A stretch of 64,000 bases of DNA from JBGPQJ01 sp963829485 (GCA_963829485.1 CAWHIK010000002.1:186001-250000); one strand, 5' to 3'. Counted from the first letter of the stretch, positions 45,712 through 57,800 are shown. Notes: generated from the sequence alone by a model not told the origin. A program made the numbers and translations.

Positions 45712-48700
45712 ATGTCTGACAAAATATTCATTGACCGCCCGCCCCGCATCGAGCCCCAGATTCCATCCGGGGAGTTCACAATTCCCAACCCACCAGATAC
45801 AAAGGAAAGCCCCGGACAGCTGCTTCAGCAGGCCTTCCTGCCCATGGTTATGATCATGGGATACATCCTGGCCTCGGCGTTCGGAGGACGTGGCTCCAAC
45901 TTATCCATGATGATCCCCATGGGTCTTTCGGTATTGGCGACTATTTCACTGGCGCTCTACAGCAGCATGAAAGACCGTAAACAACGCGAGGAAGCAGATG
46001 CGTCATATAAACGCCGCATCAGTGAACTGCGCCGCAAGATGGAAAGCGAGCACGAACAGCAGCGAATTTATTATTTCTATAATTACCCCGACCCGGAGAA
46101 GACCCTCGGCATTGCCGCCGATATTAACAGACCTTCTGAAGGGCGGGAGGAAGAAATCCGCTCAGGGACGCGCCTGTGGGAACGCCGGCCACAAGACCAC
46201 GATTTCATGTATCTGCGATTGGGAATCAGCACTCGTTTATCCACTGTAATTTACAAAATCGGTGAAAACGAAAAGACGGAGAGCCCGCTGATGCGCGAGG
46301 CCACCCGCCTGGCCGAAGATTCGCGTCTCCTTTTCGACGTCCCTGTGACCATTCCGCTGATGTTGCAAGCAGATGAACGCGAAAAGAAAAAAGTCGAAGC
46401 CAAGAAAAAAGAAGAGGATGCCAAGGAAGAGCAAGCGCAAGAATCCAAGGGTGTCACAATCCGCCAATCCATAGGCATCACAGGCAAATCATCGGACAAG
46501 GTGCATGCTTATGTGCGTACGATGCTGGTGGATTATGCCGACATTCCAGTCGCCGCAGGATACCATGCTTTACGTAGCCGGCACGAGCGAAGCGCGGCAA
46601 TACTGGCGCTGGGCTTACGCCCTGCCCCATTGCAAGGCTTCCGACAAGACTGAAACGCTGCTCTTCGAAAATGATGAAAAACCCGGCGAGAACGAAGCCG
46701 ACAACATGCGCCTTTTCTGGAAGAACATCCGCACCATCCTGGAGCGCCGCCGCATGCGCCTGCAGGACAAGGAAAGCGGCACGGATGTCAAGCTGCCGTT
46801 CATGCTGGTGGTGGTGGACGCCATGACACCCGCCCCAGGCTGGTCCTGTCTGCATGACCTGGAGGGCGAAGCCGCCATCTCCACGATCATGATGGATGGT
46901 CAGATGCTGGGCGCCGGCATAATATTCCTCGTTCCCGAACGCGCCAAGGTTCCCAGCCGTTGTTTATCGGTAATCGAGGTGGATGAAGATCCGTTGGATG
47001 AAGAAACAGTCGTCTTCCGTTATGCTGAGACCGGCTTCAACTCCATTTTGTATGTGGGCAGCACCAAACTGGTCACCACTCAGGAGAAGGCACGCGAATT
47101 TTCCCGCAATCTGGAAATGGTCGACGTGCGCCGTGGCTACGGTTCCAGCCTGGCCGCCACCGTCACCCTGATGGAAATGCTGAATGTCACCACCATGGAT
47201 CAGTTGCAGCAAATGGCAACCGAGAACTGGCGCCGCAGCATGGATCCCAAATCCGCAGACTGGCTCTACACCGCGGTCGGCCTGCTTTCGGGCAACGAAC
47301 CGCGCGTGTTGACCTTCTCCGCCAAGGCGGATGGGGTGCACGGAATCATCGCCGGCTCGACCGGTTCCGGTAAATCCGAACTGCTGATGACCATGATCAT
47401 CGGCATGGCGCTTAACTTCAACCCGACCGTGCTCAACTTTGTGCTGGTGGACTACAAAGGCGGTTCGGCCTTCGAGCCTTTCAAGCACCTGCCACATGCG
47501 GTCGATATCGTCTCTAACCTCGACCAATCGGCCACGGCGCGCGTATTTGCCTCCATCATCGCCGAGCTCGACCGGCGCCAGAGGCTCAATACCTACACCA
47601 ACTCCAAGGATATTGTTCACTACCGCCGCAAGGGCTTGAACCTTGAACCGGACCGACCGCCCTACCCCCACCTGTTCATCATCATCGACGAGTTCGCGGA
47701 AATGATCTCGGGCAACGCCGAATACAAGTCACAGCTGGAAAGCATCACCCGCCTCGGACGCGCACTCGGTGTCACCCTGATCCTGGCTGCCCAGCGCCCG
47801 GTGGGCGTCACCGACCAGATGCGCGCGAATATCAAGTTCCGCATCAGTCTGCGCGTGGAAACCCCTGATGACAGCCGCGAGGTCCTGCGCCGCGCTGACG
47901 CTGCCTACCTGCCTCCCGGCATACCCGGCCGCGGTTACCTGCAGATCGGCAACGAGAACATCGAGTTGATCCAGACCGCCTACACCGGCGGCGATTACAA
48001 AGGTCCGCAGGAAGAGAATGTCACACCCAATGTCATCTGGGTGGACCGCCCGCGCAAGTCGGCGGCACAGAAAGCCACCGAGCCGCCCAAGCTGTATGAC
48101 GTCATCGTGGAAATGATGGCCAATCTGGCTTTGCAGGAATCCAAACCGCAGTGGAGGCCCTGGCCGCAGTTCCTGCCCTTGCAGACCGGCTCCAACGTGC
48201 TCAGTCTGCAGACCCCGCTGGATACCGCCTACATGAAAGATGCGGATATTGACCTGCTTCGAACGGCGGATTCCGAGAAAGTGGCTGGCCTGTCACTAAA
48301 TGAGAAAGCAGCGACTTTCTGGGAAGGCGATTTCAAATGGGAAGGCGCAAGCTGGGGCAAGAACGCCATGAAGCCGTTGATCGGCATCGTGGACAATCCT
48401 TACCAGGCCAGCCAAAAACCACTCAAGATCGACTTTACGAATGGGCATGCCGTGGTATTCGGCGCCTCCGGCCGCGGTAAAACCACCTTCCTGCGCACTG
48501 TCATCTCCAGCCTCGCATTGACCCACTCCCCTGATGAACTCCACATTTATATTTTGGACTTTGGCGGGCGAGCAATGACCATCCTCAGCGACCTGCCGCA
48601 TGTCGGCGCGGTCGTCACTTCCGAGGAGGAGGAACGCGTGCTGCGAGCGCTGCGCAAGGTTAACGACATCATCGACCAGCGTCAGGTTCTCTTTAGTGAA

Positions 48701-50323
48701 GCCAAGGTCAACAGCCTGGATTCCTACAACCTGGCCCATCCGGAAAAAGCGCTGCCGGCTGTGCTGGTCGTCATCGACAACTTTGCTGAATTCAAGGAAT
48801 ACTATGATGGGCTGATGGGACCGCTGATTTCCCTGGTCCGGGAATCCCGTGCCTATGGTGTTTATTTTCTCATCTCAGCAGATACGCCTGGTTCACTCAG
48901 CGGAAAACTTTATAACCTTATCAATGAGAGATTCACACTCAAACTCTCTGATGTCGGCGAATATGCTGAAGTCGTTGGCCGCGGCGTACCTGCAGATTTG
49001 AGTGCAGTACCCGGGCGAGGCTATGTACGAGTGGGCAATATGCCCCTTGAATTCCAAACAGCGCTGACCTTCACACCCGAGGAAGGCGACACGGGCGGAC
49101 TTGCCAAGATTAGTAAAATGTGCATGCGGATGAAAGAAATGTGGGAAGGCAAGTGGAAAGGCGAGAAGCCATCCACTATTGAGACCTTGCCTCTGCGCTA
49201 TTCGCTGGACAACCTGATTAACCAAGTCACCTTGCCTGCAGTACGCCGAATCTACGCGGTAATGGGAATAGACGACCGTACACTCGACCCGGCGTTAATC
49301 GACATTGAGCGCCAGGGACCGCACATGGTGGTCATCGGACAGCCATTTTCCGGTAAGACCACTACATTGCGAACCATGATGCTTTCCGTAGCTCATAATT
49401 ATTCACCTGATGAAGTCATGATGGTGTTGATCGACCTTTCTCGCAAGCTGTGGAAAGCCAGTCAGACCTCGCTTGGCAACCTCCCGCACGTGGTGCAGAC
49501 CATCGATGACATCGAACAGTTGGATGATTTCCTGGAAAACATGAAGGTCGAGTGCGCCGAGTTCGACACGAACCCCAAGCGGCGAAAGATCATGATCTTC
49601 ATCGACGACTACGACGCCTTCACCGAGGAAGCCAGCCGGAAGAAGATGGCTTTCTTCGAGGGACTCTCCGCGCTTATCCGTAAATATCAGACAGCGGGGG
49701 TTTTCCTGATAGTAGCTGGCTCTCTTTCCATCATGAGCTCTTCGGACGACCTGCGCAAAGTGTATGCGGCGCCCAATTTTGGTATCGGTCTTCGCAGCTC
49801 GGCAGCTGTTGACCGCCTGAATGGGAAATTCCCACGCAGTCTGGCGGAGGCAGAATTACCGATGGGAAGAGCGTTCATCATCCGCTCAGGAATAACCAAT
49901 ATGCTACAGGTCGCTACACCCTATGTTAATGACGAGGATATAGAAGGTTCGCTGGACATTTGGGTCAGACGGATTATGGAACGGTATCCGCAGAAGAACG
50001 TTACCTGGCTCTCCGGCGGCAAGTCTAAGAAAGCTGCAGAACAAGCTGCTGCGTTAACCCCGCCTGCACCTACTGGCCCGGACCTTTCCATGTATAACAT
50101 CCCGGAGTTGAAGAAACAACTCATCGATTTCGGATTGCCAGAATCAATGTGCAACTTGCTGACCGATGCCGATATCGTTGAGAATGCCCGGGTCATGGGT
50201 CTGTTGGATAAGAAACCCGAAACCCCGCCTGACACCTCATCGGAAACTATGCCAACGGAGCCGCCACCCGCCAAGCCGGATGAGCACCCGGATGCCAAGG
50301 GCAAGAAAAAGAAGGGAGGTTAA
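45712..50323 (+). CDS. EssC/EccC-like type VII secretion ATPase, one frame break
   Basis: About 1535 aa. Two TM helices at residues ~41-57 and 64-85, a coiled and charged region (~205-255), then three FtsK/SpoIIIE-type domains. Domain 1: GSTGSGKS (47354-47377) with complete Walker B LFIIIDEFAEM. Domain 2: GASGRGKT with VLVVIDNFAEF. Domain 3: GQPFSGKT with IMIFIDDYDAF. Only domain 1 keeps the catalytic Glu, as in EccC/EssC. One extra base near 46543 splits the frame. The usual N-terminal FHA pair of EssC is absent; the C-terminus has an added segment (DLSMYNIPELKKQLIDFGLP) and a Pro/Lys-rich end. It powers export through the membrane. Confidence 0.9.
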
Positions 50324-50325
50324 CC

Positions 50326-51405
50326 ATGGCTGAATATATCGATGTCAAGATCGACGTCTTCGAGCATTCCGACCAGCGGGCGCGTATCCTTGAAAGCTTG
50401 ACCCCCGCCGGTTTGATCCAGGAGATTCTCAAGGAATTCGACGATATCACCGCCGATTCACCGGAGAAATACGCCATTTATTTGAAGGGCATGGAAAGGC
50501 CGTTAAACGCCAATTACACCATGACCCAGCTGGACATCCAGCCGCAGGACGAGCTGGTCTTTGACTACGTGCGCAAGACCATTCGACAGATGCTGCAGCC
50601 GTCGCAATATGCCGTTCTGCGTGAGGACACGACAGGGAAAACCTTCGACATCCAGTGGCAGCCGGCAGTCATTGGCCGACCGACCAACGAGGTGGACCAC
50701 GACATCACCCTGGCGGTCAATGTCCAGTTGATTCCCAACGGCATGACCATCTCGCGCAAGCACGCCCAGATCACCTACTCCGATGGGAAGTACTATATCG
50801 AAATGCTGGCCGAGAACAACCTTCTGCAGTTGAACGGCAAGGATATGGTGCTCAACTCCCGCAAGGAGATCAGGAGCGGCGATAAAATCCACGCCGGCCG
50901 CAATAAAGTGCCGTTCACTTTCACCACACAGCAGCAGCCTTCCAGGGTCGCAGCCCGCGAACCACGCTCGCAGCCAATTCCACCGGTGGCTTCCCAGCCA
51001 ATGCCTTCCCAATCTCCATCCATGCATCCAGCCCCGTCGCAACCGTCTGTGCCGGCGGGTGACTTTGGCGGAACATTTGTCGGTATGGGAGAAGCGGTGG
51101 CATCCTACCTGGTGATCGAACGGGCAACCGCCAAAGAGCAGGTGGGGCAGCGCATCGATATCACATCCTATCCCTTCGTGCTGGGACGCAGCATCCCCAT
51201 CTTGAGCGTGGAGCAGGAGGTCTCGCGCCGCCACGCCGAGGTAAGTTTCGACACGAATTCAAAAATATTCACCATCACCGATCTGAAGAGCACCAACGGG
51301 GTTACCCTGGAGGGCAGGAAGATCGAGCCCGACCGCCCCTATGAAATCAGGGCGGGTACGCGTATCGGTCTGGGAAAGACCGTGATCGTCAGGCTCGAGG
51401 TCTAA
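50326..51405 (+). CDS. Ubiquitin-like (YukD/EsaB)-FHA-FHA fusion protein
   Basis: 359 aa, start three bases after the EssC-like stop with GGAGG across it. Residues 1-82 form a beta-grasp domain of the YukD/EsaB type (ILESLTPAGLIQEILKEFD, YAIYLKGMERPL, DIQPQDELVFDYVR). FHA 1 (~95-190): VIGRPTNE, SRKHAQITY, LLQLNGKDM. A Pro/Ser/Gln linker follows, then FHA 2 (~260-358): VLGRSIPI, SRRHAEVSF, STNGVTLEG. In Firmicutes YukD is a separate protein and the FHA pair is fused to EssC. Here the pieces are regrouped, suggesting this protein docks on the motor in trans. No TM. Confidence 0.85.
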   Translation: MAEYIDVKIDVFEHSDQRARILESLTPAGLIQEILKEFDDITADSPEKYAIYLKGMERPLNANYTMTQLDIQPQDELVFDYVRKTIRQMLQPSQYAVLREDTTGKTFDIQWQPAVIGRPTNEVDHDITLAVNVQLIPNGMTISRKHAQITYSDGKYYIEMLAENNLLQLNGKDMVLNSRKEIRSGDKIHAGRNKVPFTFTTQQQPSRVAAREPRSQPIPPVASQPMPSQSPSMHPAPSQPSVPAGDFGGTFVGMGEAVASYLVIERATAKEQVGQRIDITSYPFVLGRSIPILSVEQEVSRRHAEVSFDTNSKIFTITDLKSTNGVTLEGRKIEPDRPYEIRAGTRIGLGKTVIVRLEV

Positions 51406-51438
51406 CCTTACGCTCAGCTAGAAAATTGACTCTGCACA

Positions 51439-51466
51439 AGAGAACCCCGCCAGAACGGGGTTCTCT
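51439..51466. terminator. Bidirectional terminator
   Basis: 11-bp perfect stem AGAGAACCCCG/CGGGGTTCTCT with a 6-base loop, between the converging T7SS-like locus and ROK gene. Confidence 0.85.
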
Positions 51467-52438
51467 TCATAATTCCTCTTCGATGTATAGCATCGCCGCC
51501 CTTGCCGCGCCGATCATCCCGGCCTGCTGCCCTAGACTGGCCAGCCGCAGCGCCACCCTGTCAGCGGGCGCCATGACATTGTGCCTGCCGATCACCGAGC
51601 GGATGCGCGCTTCCATCAGGTCAAAAGAGCGCATGACCCCGCCGGTGAGGACGATGCATTCGGGCAGGAATAGGGCGATCAGATTGACCAATCCGAGGCC
51701 GATGTAATCCGCCGTGCGATCGATGATTTCGACTGCCAAAGGATCTCCCCTCCGGGCTGCCTGCGCTGCGATGACCGCATTGATCCGCTGCACGTCGCCT
51801 CCCGCCAGTTCGGTCATGAGCGTGGGATGTGAAGCTGCCTGACTGCGTGCATAAGCGCCAATCGCCGTTCCGGAGGCCATGGATTCCCAGCAACCTTTTG
51901 CACCGCAGTAACATTCCGGGCCTGACGGATCGAGGATCATGTGCCCTCCTTCGGGATGCAATCCGTCCATGCCGCGGTAGATCCTGCCATCTTGAATGAA
52001 GGCTGTCCCCACACCGGTTCCAACCGTCACCATGACCAGACGTGGCAGCCCCCGCCCGGCTCCCATCCACGATTCGCCCAGTGCGGCGGCATCCGCATCG
52101 TTCTCGATCGTCACCGGCACCTGGAACCGTTCGCGCAGCATGCCAACGATATTCACGTTTTCCCAGGTGGGCAAGGTGTAGGGGTTCTGGATCGCGCCCA
52201 GGGCCCGGTCAACCGGTCCGGTGGAGCCAATGCCGACGGCCTGCAGTCGGGCTCCAGCTTCGTTTGTCACGCGTGTGATCAAGCTGGCGATTCTTTCAAC
52301 GCCAGCCTCGGGTCCTTGCCGCGCCTCGATGAGACCTTCCTCGCTGGCGACCAGTCCGCCATCCGGCGTTACCGCGCCTACCCGCACATTTGTCCCGCCA
52401 AGGTCGATCCCAATGAAAATTTTCATTTCATCCATCAT
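51467..52438 (-). CDS. ROK family sugar kinase (glucokinase-like)
   Basis: 323 aa. ATP/phosphate motif GIDLGGTNVRVGAV, catalytic NDADAAALGE, GTGVGTAF, the HPEGGHM sugar/zinc motif and the zinc box CYCGAKGCWE. No DNA-binding domain, so it is a kinase rather than a regulator. Likely phosphorylates glucose or a similar hexose. SD AGGGTG before the ATG at 52438; an ATG five codons in is an alternative. Confidence 0.9.
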   Translation of the reverse strand: MMDEMKIFIGIDLGGTNVRVGAVTPDGGLVASEEGLIEARQGPEAGVERIASLITRVTNEAGARLQAVGIGSTGPVDRALGAIQNPYTLPTWENVNIVGMLRERFQVPVTIENDADAAALGESWMGAGRGLPRLVMVTVGTGVGTAFIQDGRIYRGMDGLHPEGGHMILDPSGPECYCGAKGCWESMASGTAIGAYARSQAASHPTLMTELAGGDVQRINAVIAAQAARRGDPLAVEIIDRTADYIGLGLVNLIALFLPECIVLTGGVMRSFDLMEARIRSVIGRHNVMAPADRVALRLASLGQQAGMIGAARAAMLYIEEEL

Positions 52439-52633
52439 ACGTTCACCCTATGATCAATTGTAAGACAGAACCTGCCTGGCAAGAGGCAGGACCGCGGTCA
52501 GGCGGTAACCTTAATGCCCTTTCCTGTCTGGATAAAAAAGCCCATTCAAATCGCCCATTAATATGGTGGTGTGATTCCTTTCAAAAATGTATAGTAGCAG
52601 AAGTGGGAAAAACTATCAACGGATAGAGGATTC

Positions 52634-53815
52634 ATGCTGAAAAATACTCTGACTTTGTTTAACCTGCCTGTCCGAAATACTCAGAACGGCCAGCTGCGCA
52701 AGCGGACTTTGGGATTGGTTTTGTGGGGCGTTATGCTCACCAGCATCATCCTCGGGGTGAATAATGTCCTGTTGAAAGAATGGCCGGCCGCCCTGTTGAT
52801 GTTTTCCTTATCGCTCCTTTGTGTATTCGGTCTTGAGGCCAGCGAGCGCGGGAGGTATGTCCTGATCAGCAGCCTGACCACTCTGGCTATTCTCATCATC
52901 GCCTTCTACAGCACCATGGACGGAGGCGGCATTCATGACCCCGGCGTGCTTGTCTACCCGATCATCATTTTTCTGGGCAGCCTATTGTTCGGCAAACGTG
53001 CAGCCCCCATCCTGTTCCTGGCCTGCGCCGGATCGTTGATCCTGATCGGCACACTTGAGATCAGAGGGATCCTGATCACATCCAACAGTGCCGACGTGGA
53101 CGATATCCTTGTCCAGGTTGTCCTGCTCGCCGCAGAGGCTTTTCTGGTGTGGATCACCATGGAAAACATCGAGGTCAGCCTCAAACGCGCCGAGGAAACT
53201 GAAATCCAGTTGAAGGAATCATACGACAAGACACTCGAGGGCTGGGCAAAGGCGCTGGAGTATCGTGACCGGGAGACGGAAGGCCACAGCCGAAGAGTGA
53301 CCAACCTGTGCATGCTGCTTGCCATCCAGCTGGGATTGGCAGAGAATGAACTTGTCCAGCTGCACCGCGGAGCCTTGCTTCACGACATCGGCAAGATGGC
53401 CATCCCTGATTCGATCCTGTTCAAACCCGGCCCGCTCAACGAGTCGGAGTGGGAACTCATGCGCATGCATCCCGTCTACGCAAAGGAAATGCTGGAGGAT
53501 ATTCCCTATCTCAAGGAAGCAATTACCATCCCCTACTGCCATCACGAGCGTTGGGATGGCAAGGGATATCCGCAGGGTTTGAAAGGCGAGGATATTCCTC
53601 TGACGTCAAGAATTTTCACCATCGTCGATCACTGGGAGGCACTTAATTCAGACCGCCCTTACCGGAAAGCCGTGCCCAGGGAACAGGTCCTCGATTACAT
53701 TCGGGGTAATACCGGGATCATCTACGATCCAATTGTTGCAGACACTTTCCTAAGCCTGATGGATGATCGGGAAACCTGCGAGATAGACATGGAGCATGCG
53801 TTGGCTCGGACTTAA
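52634..53815 (+). CDS. Membrane HD-GYP domain protein
   Basis: 393 aa. Six TM helices (residues ~25-175), a short coiled region, and an HD-GYP domain: HSRRVTNLC, HRGALLHDIGKMAIPD, HHERWDGKGYPQGLKGEDIP and TSRIFTIVDHWEALNSDRPYR. The GYP and HD residues are intact, so cyclic di-GMP (or related dinucleotide) hydrolysis is likely; the membrane part may sense an input. Its gene is 195 bases from the divergent ROK gene. Confidence 0.85.
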   Translation: MLKNTLTLFNLPVRNTQNGQLRKRTLGLVLWGVMLTSIILGVNNVLLKEWPAALLMFSLSLLCVFGLEASERGRYVLISSLTTLAILIIAFYSTMDGGGIHDPGVLVYPIIIFLGSLLFGKRAAPILFLACAGSLILIGTLEIRGILITSNSADVDDILVQVVLLAAEAFLVWITMENIEVSLKRAEETEIQLKESYDKTLEGWAKALEYRDRETEGHSRRVTNLCMLLAIQLGLAENELVQLHRGALLHDIGKMAIPDSILFKPGPLNESEWELMRMHPVYAKEMLEDIPYLKEAITIPYCHHERWDGKGYPQGLKGEDIPLTSRIFTIVDHWEALNSDRPYRKAVPREQVLDYIRGNTGIIYDPIVADTFLSLMDDRETCEIDMEHALART

Positions 53816-53845
53816 TCCGCGCCGCGCCCACATTAATAGAATCTC

Positions 53846-54592
53846 TTAATTCTCAGCCCGGTATGGACCGAACCGGGGAAATTGAATTGAAGGCGCGCGT
53901 GCCAGGCGGCCGCTCGCCGGGCTGACCAGGTAATCATCCCCGTTACGATGCAGAAGCGGGATTCGCCTTCGCCTTTCCGCATACAGCTCCCTCATCCGTT
54001 CGGAGTGATAGGCATAGTTTTCGAAGATTTCCTGCCGTTGAGCGAACAACACATCATGCCTATCGACGAATTGCGATCGGTAGGATTTACTTACTCGATG
54101 CAGATTACTGATCAACCAGCAGCGGTCTTCAAATTCCCACTCATAAGCGAGCCCAAGAAACCGGTAATCAGCGGTCACATAGGGAAAGAACGGGAACTGG
54201 CGGCAGCTCAGCGCGCGAAAATTACGCTGGCACAAAGCGGGTCCTTTGCACGTCAACAAGGCCATCCCATCGGGGGTTTCATCCTTCAGACGAAGGACAT
54301 CCTCGGAGTCCGGGCACTCGTCTCCGCGCCAGGGATGCCAAAGGTCCGTGTTCCTTTTCAGATAATCCCATTCCTCATCATACACTGCCGGCACCGCATG
54401 GCAGATGTCACAGCAGAAGGGCTTTCCTACCGGGTTGAATGGAGCGCATTTCCTGCCGCAATCCAGGCGGGTGACCGGCGAATCGAACGCATCGTACAAC
54501 CGGCGGATATCCTCCAACGGATCTTTTCGTGCCATGAGTCTGATGCATTCTCTGGTCAATCCAGAACCGCTGGAATTTCTTCTAATTGCCAT
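53846..54592 (-). CDS. YkgJ-like Cys-cluster protein
   Basis: 248 aa. CGRKCAPFNPVGKPFCCDIC, later LTCKGPALCQRNFRALSCRQFPF, fits the CxxxC...CC..C pattern of the YkgJ zinc/iron cluster family. The first ATG (54592) has GAAGGA upstream; another lies at 54535. Possibly a metal-cluster oxidoreductase or maturase; function unknown. Confidence 0.65.
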   Translation of the reverse strand: MAIRRNSSGSGLTRECIRLMARKDPLEDIRRLYDAFDSPVTRLDCGRKCAPFNPVGKPFCCDICHAVPAVYDEEWDYLKRNTDLWHPWRGDECPDSEDVLRLKDETPDGMALLTCKGPALCQRNFRALSCRQFPFFPYVTADYRFLGLAYEWEFEDRCWLISNLHRVSKSYRSQFVDRHDVLFAQRQEIFENYAYHSERMRELYAERRRRIPLLHRNGDDYLVSPASGRLARAPSIQFPRFGPYRAEN

Positions 54593-54886
54593 CCTGATAT
54601 TCCTTCAGAATTATTGTAGCTTATTCTGCCCGCTGGTATCTTATTCCGCCTCACTAACGGGTAGCGAAACCTTGAATCGGCAGCGATTATCCATCCATAA
54701 GGGGATTGACAATTTTCAATAATTTAAACAAAATCCGGCTCCGCCTCTCTATCCTGATAGCTTATAATGTATTTTTTGAAACTAAACCTTATTCCAGTTC
54801 AGGTGTTACATTTTGAAAGCCCATCCTTGCTGCCGGAAGACTAATGCAGGTCATACCATCAATCCCATGCGAGCGATCACTCAAAC
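54593..54886. promoter_or_regulatory. Divergent intergenic region before the SARP-type regulator
   Basis: AT-rich. TATAAT at 54763-54768 is the likely -10 for the regulator, giving a leader of about 110 bases. No SD precedes its ATG at 54887. No operator palindrome or gene seen. Confidence 0.45.
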
Positions 54887-57800
54887 ATGACCAGCGCTGA
54901 AAAATTCCCGGTGAGTACGATAAAGATCAGCCAGCCGAGGCGGCGGCCGGAGATAGTCGCACGCCAGCGCCTGCTGGAGAATCTTTACGACCAGCTGGAT
55001 AAAAAACTGATCCTGATCGTTGCCCCGGCAGGCTACGGGAAGACTTCCCTGCTCATCGACCTTGCTGCCAACAGCGACCTTCCCGTCTGCTGGCTCTCAC
55101 TCGACACCCTGGACCAGGAACCCCAACGGTTCCTGTCCTACATCATATCCAGCATCCAGCAGCGCTTTCCTGAATTCGGCAGGGAATCGACCGCTGTGCT
55201 GGAAAGCCTGGCATCCTTTGAAAAGGACAGCGAACGGCTGCTGATCGCCCTCACCAACGAGATCAACGCCCGCATCCACGAACATTTCCTGCTCGTCCTG
55301 GACGATTACCACGTCGTGGATTCAGCGCTCCCCGTCCGGCTGCTGGTGAACCGGTTCATCCAGTTGGCCGGTGAAAGTGTCCATGTCATCCTGTCCTCGC
55401 GCAGCCTGCCCAACATCCCCGACATGCCACTAATGATCGCGCGGGACATGGTTGCGGGGTTGAGCTACGAAGAATTATCCTTCCAGCCCGCCGAGATCCA
55501 ACAATATTTTATTCAAAACAGCCGGCACACACTCACTGACGAGGATGCCGCCAAGTTGGCGCATGAGACCGAGGGCTGGATCGCCGCCATCCACCTGACC
55601 AGCGCGCTTCCATCCATTCACCCTCCCGCCCAGCCGTTCGGGTCGTCAGGCGATCTGTTCGATTTCTTCGCCTCCGAAGTGCTGGACAAACAGACACCGG
55701 ACATGCGGGAATTCCTGTTGGTGACGGCACTTTTCGAAGCTTTCAATGCGTCGTTGTGCGAGGATGTGCTCGATCCGCTGCTCCCCGGAGAAAAACGGAA
55801 TTGGGCACCGTTGGTCGCCAGTATCCAGACCAACAATGTGTTTACCGTCCCCCTGGGTCCCGAAGGAAAGTGGATCCGCTATCACAATCTCTTCCGGCAT
55901 TTTCTCCAATCCCGGCTGCAATATGAACAACCCACCCTGGCCTGGCACATCCAAAACGGCCTGGCGCAGTATCACGAGAAAAATCAGTCCTGGGAGGAGG
56001 CGCTGCATTTATTCGAAACACTGGGAGACCAGCAAAGCCTGATCCGCGTGTTCTCCAAAGCAGGCAGCGATTTCATCCGCCACGGCAGGATGCTCACTCT
56101 CTCAAACTGGCTTGATCATCTGACCAACAGCATCCCCCCGGATGATCCCGTGATGCTTTCACTTCAGGGGGCTTCGCAAGCCATCATGGGCGACGCAAAA
56201 TTGGCTGCTTCCTTGTTGAGTCAGGCTGAAACCGGTTTTAGAAAAACAGGTGACATCGACAACCTCGCAAAAGTTCTCACACGCAGGTCAATGGCCTATC
56301 GCAGATTGGGCGACTATGATCGCATGCTGGCAGATGCAGATGAAACCATCAACCTGACTCAAGACAAGGATGGTCAGAGTCTGCAGGAAGCCTATGCAGA
56401 AGCCCAAAGAATGAAAGGGCAGGCATTTGTCAGGACTGGAAAATTCGAAGACGCAGAACGATGTTATGAAGTAGCCCTAAGGACATATTCAAAACTTGGA
56501 GTAGCCAGCGCTATCCCCATGATCGAGATGGATATGGGTGTCCTTTTTGCCGAACAGGGTGATACTCGGACAGCCTCAAAATATTACAGCCGGGCACTTT
56601 CCGCCTGGGAAAAATCAGGGGATACCACCCGCAAGGCTCAGCTCTTGAATAACCTGGGTGTGCTCTATCATACTGACGGGGAATACGAACAGGCTTTCAC
56701 CCTGTTTGAACAAGGCCTGGAAGCATGTGAACAATGCGGGGACCGGAGAACGCAGGCATTAACCCTTTGCAGTTTGGGCGATTTTAATGACAGACATTAA
56801 TGACTTCGACTTGGCGCACCGCAGCTTTGAACAGGCCTTAACCATTTCCAGTCAGTTGAACGATAACTTCCTGATCTTCTATTCCCACCTTGCCGACGTA
56901 CGGGTAAGCCGGCTGGAAGGCCGGCTGGATGAAGCAGAATCCTCCTTGAGGCATCTGGCCGTCCGGCAGGGGACATCATCCCCCTACCGCTTATCCCAAG
57001 TGGGTTTCGAACAGGCCTGCTGCAAACTGGCAGCAGGGCGTTATCAGGAAGCGACCGAGATACTTAAAAAATCCATGATGACCTATCAGCAGGTTGGCTT
57101 TAGTGAGGAGCAGTGTAAATTCATAATTTGGATGTCTGCGGCTTATGCCCGTTACGATACAAAAGCCTGCCAGGAAGAACTGGATAAATTAGCTTCATTT
57201 GAACTGCTCCAATTTAAATCCAGCAGCCTGTTCATTAACGCAGCTCAGGCTTCTCCTTACCTGGGAAAAGCACTCGAATCAAAAAGGGTCGACCCGGCGG
57301 TTAAAAAGTTCTTTGCAAAAGCGGTTACTTTTTACGAAGAACTAAAGGGTATGCGCCGCAAATTAAGGCAGATCTCGAAGCGGGTTCAGATCACGCCTCC
57401 CTCGCTAAAGGTCATCACGCTGGGCGAAGCTCAGGTGATCAGGAACGGAAACATCATCACCCCACCAGACTGGCAAACGCGCGAAACTCGCGACCTGTTC
57501 TTCTATCTGTTTTTTCACCCTGCACAATCCAAGGAACAGATCGCGACTGTCTTCTGGCCGGATATCACCCCGTCGCGTCTGAAAATGCGCTTTAAAACGA
57601 CCATTTACCGCCTGCGCCATGCCGTGGGTCAGGAAGTGATCCAGTTCGAAAGCGAACGCTACGGCTTCAACCGGGGTGTGGATTACACCTGCGATCTGGA
57701 CGATTTCAACCTTTATCCTGGAGGCAGCGGGTAGTTCAACCGAAGATCGCCAGACGGTGGATCTCCTTCAGAAGGCGGTTGACCTGGTGCACGGCTCTTA

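Noticed and set aside
45712..50323. ATPase considered as FtsK DNA translocase or conjugation coupling protein
   Set aside because: Three tandem ATPase domains with only the first complete, two N-terminal TM helices and WXG100 neighbours fit EssC/EccC; no gamma DNA-binding domain or relaxase is present.
51467..52438. ROK protein as regulator of a sugar operon
   Set aside because: It lacks the N-terminal winged helix and keeps the full kinase and zinc motifs, so it is a sugar kinase.
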